Assembly (NCBI GenBank): GCA_022712735.1
Contig: JAFLKA010000344.1
Coordinates: 1 to 11,928, forward strand
Direction of reading: 5' to 3'
From: Marinosulfonomonas sp.
GTDB taxonomy: Bacteria; Pseudomonadota; Alphaproteobacteria; Rhodobacterales; Rhodobacteraceae
Length of the DNA stretch: 11,928 bases
The notes beneath the pieces were generated by a model that was not told the origin of the DNA, ran no database searches, and was given only the letters and a program-made list of their open reading frames with translations. Each line of letters opens with the position of its first letter. Positions within the stretch are counted from its first letter, which is position 1. Below, piece by piece: positions 8,826 to 11,928 of this stretch. The translations under genes were made by a program, and so were the position numbers.

Positions 8826-8877
8826 GTTGCTTATGTAAGTGTGCTGTTTTGTTTACCTGCAAGCATAGTGCAATCGG

Positions 8878-8892
8878 TTAAAACTTGGTTAA
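8878..8892. promoter_or_regulatory. CtrA-like box (TTAA-N7-TTAA) between ftsK and lolA
   Basis: TTAA at 8878-8881 and TTAA at 8889-8892 are separated by exactly seven bases, the consensus spacing of the alphaproteobacterial cell-cycle regulator CtrA. A near-palindrome, TGGTTA-AA-TAACCA (8886-8899), overlaps the second half. It is about 150 bases upstream of lolA. Chance occurrence in AT-rich intergenic DNA is quite possible. Confidence 0.35.
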
Positions 8893-8927
8893 ATAACCAT
8901 ATAAGCCTTTGATATGTATAGCCTGTC

Positions 8928-8955
8928 AAAACTACTATTCCGGAATAGTAGTTTT
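8928..8955. terminator. Perfect 28-base palindrome, possible bidirectional terminator after ftsK
   Basis: Each arm is 14 bases (AAAACTACTATTCC and its exact complement GGAATAGTAGTTTT), with no spacer. As RNA it would fold as a 10-12 base-pair stem capped by a CCGG tetraloop, with an A-run at the 5' foot and a U-run at the 3' foot, the arrangement of a bidirectional intrinsic terminator. The stem is AT-rich and it lies 102 bases beyond the ftsK stop, so a protein-binding operator for lolA is an alternative. Confidence 0.5.
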
Positions 8956-9040
8956 ACTCACACATGGTTTTTGCGAGGTATTTCATTGGTCATGCCATAT
9001 CAGGGGTGGAAACAGCTGGCTTGATGGTTAAGTAGAACAT

Positions 9041-9643
9041 ATGAAACATTTACGCCTCTTTATCGTGCCCTTTTTGTGGGCGGCCTTGTCCTTGCCTGTA
9101 TCGGCCGAGAAAATCTCGCTGAACAAGCTGTCAGCCTATCTGAACAAGTTCACCACCGCCCAAGGCGGGTTCACCCAAATCAACAATGACGGCACCATTT
9201 CAACCGGCACGATTTTCATAAAACGTCCGGGGCGTGTGCGTTTTGAGTATAACCCACCGGACAAAAGCCTTGTTATGGCCGGTGGCGGTCAGGTTGCGAT
9301 ATTCGACGGGAAATCCAATCAGGGGCCGGAACAATACCCGCTAAAACGCACGCCGCTTAACCTGATCCTGCAAAAGAACGTCAATCTGGCAAGTGCCAAA
9401 ATGGTTGTCGCACATACGTCAGACGGCAAAAGCACAACGGTTGTGGCCCAAGACCCCAAACACCCCGAATACGGACAAATCCGTCTGCTGTTCACCTCGA
9501 ACCCGATCGAGCTGCGCCAATGGGTGATTGTTGATGGCTCCGGTGGGGAAACCACGCTTATCCTGAACGAGATGACCAAGGGTATGCCGCTGCGCTCGAC
9601 ACTGTTCAACATTGTGTTCGAGGCTGAAAAACGGGGCCTGTAG
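9041..9643 (+). CDS. lolA: Outer-membrane lipoprotein carrier protein LolA
   Basis: The 200-residue product is the periplasmic chaperone that takes mature lipoproteins from the LolCDE inner-membrane complex and carries them to the outer membrane. Residues 1-22 form a signal peptide, with two basic residues, a hydrophobic core and a likely cut after VSA, ahead of EKISL. The mature part opens with helix and strand segments typical of the family: SAYLNKFTTAQGGFTQ near 32-47, GTIFIKRPGRVRFEY near 57-71 and the VAIFDGKS strand near 87-94. No lipobox cysteine follows the signal, so it is soluble. The ribosome binding site is weak, and an in-frame TAA four codons upstream rules out a longer form. 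The order ftsK-lolA is familiar in Rhodobacterales, but a 215-base gap with its own signals suggests separate transcription. Confidence 0.92.
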   Translation: MKHLRLFIVPFLWAALSLPVSAEKISLNKLSAYLNKFTTAQGGFTQINNDGTISTGTIFIKRPGRVRFEYNPPDKSLVMAGGGQVAIFDGKSNQGPEQYPLKRTPLNLILQKNVNLASAKMVVAHTSDGKSTTVVAQDPKHPEYGQIRLLFTSNPIELRQWVIVDGSGGETTLILNEMTKGMPLRSTLFNIVFEAEKRGL

Positions 9644-9648
9644 CCCCG
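9632..9648 (+). terminator. GC-rich hairpin over the lolA stop codon
   Basis: CGGGGC (9632-9637) and GCCCCG (9643-9648) are perfect 6-base arms around a five-base loop that contains most of the stop codon. No T-run follows, so it would be a weak intrinsic terminator. It lies at the junction of the convergent lolA and SLT-lipoprotein genes. Confidence 0.35.
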
Positions 9649-9661
9649 CTTCACTCATCTA

Positions 9662-10249
9662 TTAGGACTTTCCACAAGCGCGTAATTGTTCGCGGTAATT
9701 ATCTGACCGCGCCCCGATCTCGCCCGCGATCCTGATCAGCCAAGGCTTGCTGCGGTAACTGCCGCGGGCATATCCGCTGCGCCCGTCGTGATAGGCCAGA
9801 TATTGGTTGCGGGCATCGGTTTTTGCAATTCCCAGCCGTTCGTTTGATTGCGCCATATACCACCCCATGAAATCAGTGGCATCGCCAATGTCATCACGTT
9901 TCGCACCCGCGCGGCCAGGGCCGCGTTTGTATTCTTTCCACGTCGCATCCAGCGCTTGTGAATACCCATAAGCCGAGGATTGCCGCCCCATCGGGATCAC
10001 ACCCAGAACATAGCGAAACGGGGTGCGGGCATTGCCGATGAATTTGCTTTCCTGATATATGGTCGCCATTTGCACATGCACGGGAATACCCCAGCGGCGC
10101 TCGGATTTGCGCATGGCTTTCAGGAATGTCGGGCGCTGATTTAGGATACTACAGGCATCATCCAGATTGCGCGGCGCGGAATAGTTTCCACCGCCCCCGC
10201 AAGAGGCCACAAGGATCGTCAATACTGTCGCGCGAAGAAGTCTGCTCAT
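9662..10249 (-). CDS. Lipoprotein with SLT (lytic transglycosylase-like) domain
   Basis: The 195-residue product starts with a lipoprotein signal: a basic MSRLLR, a hydrophobic core and the lipobox VASC with Cys17, followed by glycines and no Asp at +2, which favours outer-membrane sorting. The rest is a lysozyme-like SLT fold. Glu67 in ATIYQESKF is the likely catalytic acid, AYGYSQALDATW at 93-104 matches the SLT motif around the active site, and YLAYHDGRSGYARGSY at 150-165 is the C-terminal motif. Enzymes of this type cut peptidoglycan to 1,6-anhydromuropeptides. It is short and lacks the long extra domains of Slt70 or MltD. Cys33 and Cys192 could pair in the periplasm. AGAGG lies about three bases before the ATG. 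It is convergent with lolA, whose product would serve its delivery if it goes to the outer membrane. Confidence 0.8.
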   Translation of the reverse strand: MSRLLRATVLTILVASCGGGGNYSAPRNLDDACSILNQRPTFLKAMRKSERRWGIPVHVQMATIYQESKFIGNARTPFRYVLGVIPMGRQSSAYGYSQALDATWKEYKRGPGRAGAKRDDIGDATDFMGWYMAQSNERLGIAKTDARNQYLAYHDGRSGYARGSYRSKPWLIRIAGEIGARSDNYREQLRACGKS

Positions 10250-10263
10250 ATGCCTCTCGCTTA

Positions 10264-10320
10264 TATTTTTATATTATTACGGTCAGCCTAGCGCATTTTA
10301 TCAGGGTGGTAAAACGTCAA
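10264..10320 (-). promoter_or_regulatory. AT-rich candidate promoter region of the SLT lipoprotein gene
   Basis: The 80-base gap after the transporter stop is strikingly AT-rich. A good -35-like TTGACG is at 10320..10315, but the nearest -10-like TAAAAT (10300..10295) is only 14 bases away, and further TA-rich hexamers lie at 10264-10280. Promoter activity is likely somewhere here; the exact element is unclear. Confidence 0.2.
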
Positions 10321-10329
10321 ATTGTCCAA

Positions 10330-11211
10330 TTACAGCAGAAAAACCAGCGTCAGCGGGATTGTGACCACAGAAAGCAGGGTCGAGACCACCACCAGCCCCG
10401 CCACAGCATCAGAATCCGCGCCGTATTTTTCGGCCAGCATGTAGGATGTGACCGCCACAGGTGTTGAAACCTGCATCACCAGTACGGCGAACGCAACGGG
10501 TGGCAGGGCCAGCCAGCGGCCCACAATCCATGCAGCACCAATGCAGATCACCACTTTGACCAGCGACAGCCAAACAGCCCGTCCCATCCGCCCCGGTTTC
10601 AGACGTGCAACGGCCACGCCCAGCGTCAGCAACATGATCGGGATGGCCATTTGGCCGATTAATTCCAGCGTGTTGGTTATTGGTTTGGGGGTTTGCCAGC
10701 CCATCCACATGAACAACGCGCCCAGCAGGGTGGCGGCGACGATGGGTTCTTTCAGGGCTTTCATTGGCGATCCCCCGCCTGACACCAGCCAAACCCCGAA
10801 GGTGAACGACAGGATCGCCATGATCGCAAAAACCACGACAGCATAGCCCAGTCCGACCTGCCCAAAAGCGAACAGCGCCAGCGGCAGGCCCAGATTGCCG
10901 GTGTTGCCGAATATGACAGGGGCAAGATAGGTGCGGTGGCCCAAACCGGTGGACTGAATCAGCAAATACGAGATCACCGTGACCGCACCATATGCGGCCA
11001 ATGCGGCGAGCGACAGGGTGGCCAGCGCGGCGGGGTCAATCTCGGTTTGCATCAGGGATGTGAAAATCAGACAGGGCACCGATAGGGTCATTGCCAGACG
11101 CGTGACAAACTCGACCCGATACTCGAATCCCGACTTGACCCACGTAAATCCGATGGCCCCCAGCAGGAACACAGGTGTAACGATTTCAAGCACTGTTAGA
11201 AATTGGTCCAC
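10330..11211 (-). CDS. AEC-family (auxin efflux carrier-like) membrane transporter
   Basis: From the GTG at 11211 the product has 293 residues and is nearly all hydrophobic helix, about eight to ten membrane segments, as in the AEC family of secondary carriers. Recognisable parts are the opening LEIVTPVFLLGAIGF, the FVTRLAMTLSVPCLIFTSL helix, a mid-protein FGNTGNLGLPLALFA motif with Asn and Pro breaks, and the C-terminal VMQVSTPVAVTSYMLAEKYG segment. Substrates in bacteria are mostly unproven, with malate and other carboxylates known for some. The frame also opens at a GTG at 11241 that has no ribosome binding site, while AAGGA at 11224..11220 is eight bases before the GTG at 11211, so that start is chosen. 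It diverges from hspQ and is followed on the same strand by the SLT lipoprotein gene. Confidence 0.87.
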   Translation of the reverse strand: MDQFLTVLEIVTPVFLLGAIGFTWVKSGFEYRVEFVTRLAMTLSVPCLIFTSLMQTEIDPAALATLSLAALAAYGAVTVISYLLIQSTGLGHRTYLAPVIFGNTGNLGLPLALFAFGQVGLGYAVVVFAIMAILSFTFGVWLVSGGGSPMKALKEPIVAATLLGALFMWMGWQTPKPITNTLELIGQMAIPIMLLTLGVAVARLKPGRMGRAVWLSLVKVVICIGAAWIVGRWLALPPVAFAVLVMQVSTPVAVTSYMLAEKYGADSDAVAGLVVVSTLLSVVTIPLTLVFLL

Positions 11212-11242
11212 AAACTGTTTCCTTATTTTGCCCCAAATCACA

Positions 11243-11270
11243 TGGACAAGACCCTGATTTAAGCATTAAT
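11243..11270 (+). promoter_or_regulatory. Candidate hspQ promoter
   Basis: TGGACA at 11243-11248 (five of six to the -35) and ATTAAT at 11265-11270 (four of six to the -10) are 16 bases apart, giving a start near 11277. I do not see a convincing heat-shock sigma-32 promoter in the gap, which would otherwise be expected for hspQ. Confidence 0.3.
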
Positions 11271-11295
11271 AACGACGCACGGGAGCTGTAATGCA

Positions 11296-11622
11296 ATGCT
11301 AAAATCACACGCGAAATACCATTTGGGCCAAGTTGTGCGCCATCGCAAGCACCCTTTTCGGGGTGTGGTGTTCGATGTGGATGCAATGTTTGCCAATACC
11401 GAAGACTGGTACGAGGCCATTCCCGAAGAGGTACGCCCCAACAAAGACCAGCCGTTTTACCACCTTTTGGCCGAAAACGACCAAAGCTATTATGTGGCTT
11501 ATGTGTCTGAGCAGAACCTGATTGCGGACTATACCGGCGAGCCGATCAGTCACCCTGATCTGCCCGACCTATTCGGTGATTTCGAGGATGGGCAATATCC
11601 GTTGCAGTTTCAGTTAAACTAG
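11296..11622 (+). CDS. hspQ: Heat shock protein HspQ (YccV, hemimethylated-DNA-binding domain)
   Basis: The 108-residue product is a single YccV-like domain: KYHLGQVVRHRKHPFRGVVFDVD near residues 7-29, then the WYEAIPEEVRPNKDQPFYHLL segment at about 38-58 and SYYVAYVSEQNLI at about 64-76. This matches HspQ, a small cytoplasmic protein first named for binding hemimethylated DNA (oriC, DnaA expression) in E. coli and later shown in Yersinia to stimulate Lon protease toward selected substrates. GGGAG at 11281-11285 is ten bases before the ATG; another ATG at 11289 is out of frame. It diverges from the AEC transporter and converges on ggt. Length is typical and the protein looks intact. Confidence 0.92.
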   Translation: MLKSHAKYHLGQVVRHRKHPFRGVVFDVDAMFANTEDWYEAIPEEVRPNKDQPFYHLLAENDQSYYVAYVSEQNLIADYTGEPISHPDLPDLFGDFEDGQYPLQFQLN

Positions 11623-11650
11623 CGCGCATCCAATCAAATTAGCATCATGT

Positions 11651-11712
11651 ATTCATCCGCCAACCCGAGGCAGCGTTTGCAGATGCAAATGCGTTCGGGT
11701 TGGCGGATGAAT
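11651..11712. terminator. Long stem-loop in the hspQ/ggt convergent gap
   Basis: The arms ATTCATCCGCCAACCCGA (11651-11668) and its exact complement (11695-11712) pair over 18 bases. The 26-base interval folds again: GCGTTTGC (11673-11680) pairs with GCAAATGC (11685-11692) through one G-T wobble around an AGAT loop. A further pair of 8-base arms, ATCCAATC (11628-11635) and GATTGGAT (11720-11727), encloses the whole. It lies between two converging genes, so a bidirectional terminator is the simplest reading, but there is no T-run on either side. Confidence 0.5.
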
Positions 11713-11732
11713 CCAAATGGATTGGATTTGCA

Positions 11733-11928
11733 TTAATAGCCCAGCGAACAGCCGTCTTTGCGTGGATCAGACGCGCCGATCAGGACGCCCGCATCATGGT
11801 CAATCCGGATTGCTTGCGCCCCGCCAATAGCCCCCGCTGGAATGGTGACGTTGTGGCCCATATCCACCAGTTCCTGACGTACGGCATCACTATACCCACG
11901 CTCCACATTCATCACACCTTCGTCTGAA
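11733..11928 (-). CDS. ggt: C-terminal end of gamma-glutamyltransferase (runs off the right edge)
   Basis: The last 64 codons of a minus-strand gene are present, ending at TAA 11735..11733; the start is beyond the window. The sequence GYSDAVRQELVDMGHNV, then IGGAQAIRIDHDAGVLIGASDPRKDG and a final GCSLGY, is the characteristic carboxy-terminus of the small subunit of gamma-glutamyltransferase. The small subunit of these N-terminal-nucleophile hydrolases transfers or hydrolyses the gamma-glutamyl group of glutathione and related compounds, usually in the periplasm. The catalytic Thr and the autocleavage site lie upstream of what is visible, so activity cannot be judged. The frame stays open to the right edge through SDEGVMNVERG. 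It converges on hspQ with the long stem-loop between. Confidence 0.85.
   Translation of the reverse strand, partial: SDEGVMNVERGYSDAVRQELVDMGHNVTIPAGAIGGAQAIRIDHDAGVLIGASDPRKDGCSLGY

Noticed and set aside
8964..9035. A 23-codon open frame ahead of lolA that could be a leader peptide
   Set aside because: No ribosome binding site, no regulatory codon run, and it ends just before the lolA start by chance-compatible spacing.
10295..10315. Imperfect hairpin TTTTATC/GGTAAAA after the AEC transporter as a terminator
   Set aside because: AT-only arms with a wobble and a short loop, no GC core; the region is better read as AT-rich promoter DNA.
1209..11622. Functional link between the LON substrate-binding-domain protein and HspQ (a Lon activator in Yersinia)
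   Set aside because: They are about 9 kb apart on separate transcription units, and the first protein has no Lon protease activity domain; co-occurrence in one window is not evidence.
11628..11727. MITE or other small mobile element at the hspQ/ggt stem-loop
   Set aside because: No target-site duplication next to the arms, no second copy in the window and no coding remnant; kept only as a structural repeat.

Overview
The window looks like ordinary chromosomal core sequence from an alphaproteobacterium, most likely of the Rhodobacterales (Roseobacter group). This rests on remembered protein families and gene order, moderately high GC with G/C-rich third codon positions, and short intergenic gaps; no database search was possible. 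There is no rRNA, tRNA, CRISPR array, insertion sequence, phage gene or obvious transferred island, and no gene-free stretch over 300 bases.

Layout, left to right. A divergent partial gene of unknown function runs off the left end (1-179, minus). Next is a tight plus-strand set: a CnoX/YbbN-type thioredoxin-TPR protein, a stand-alone LON substrate-binding-domain protein and a Trm112-like small protein (285-2026). It converges, with only 7 bases between stop codons, on a UbiH/UbiF-family flavin hydroxylase (2034-3260, minus). That gene diverges from an amidase-signature enzyme (3344-4675); the roughly 83-base gap holds an inverted repeat and a promoter that may give a leaderless hydroxylase mRNA. 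A class I/II aminotransferase and ftsK follow as a likely two-gene unit (4793-8825). A 215-base gap with a CtrA-like box and a perfect 28-base palindrome leads to lolA (9041-9643). Two minus-strand genes follow: a lipoprotein with an SLT lysozyme-like domain (9662-10249) and an AEC-family membrane transporter (10330-11211). hspQ (11296-11622) diverges from the transporter and converges on the 3' end of a gamma-glutamyltransferase gene (11733 to the right edge). The 110-base gap between those two holds a long, nearly perfect stem-loop.

Several genes fall under envelope and division work (FtsK in chromosome segregation, LolA in lipoprotein transport, the SLT lipoprotein in peptidoglycan remodelling) and others under protein quality control (CnoX, HspQ). 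I see no new multi-gene system. The features most worth a second look are non-coding: the hspQ/ggt stem-loop, the ftsK-lolA palindrome with its CtrA-like box, and the compact divergent promoter region at 3261-3343.
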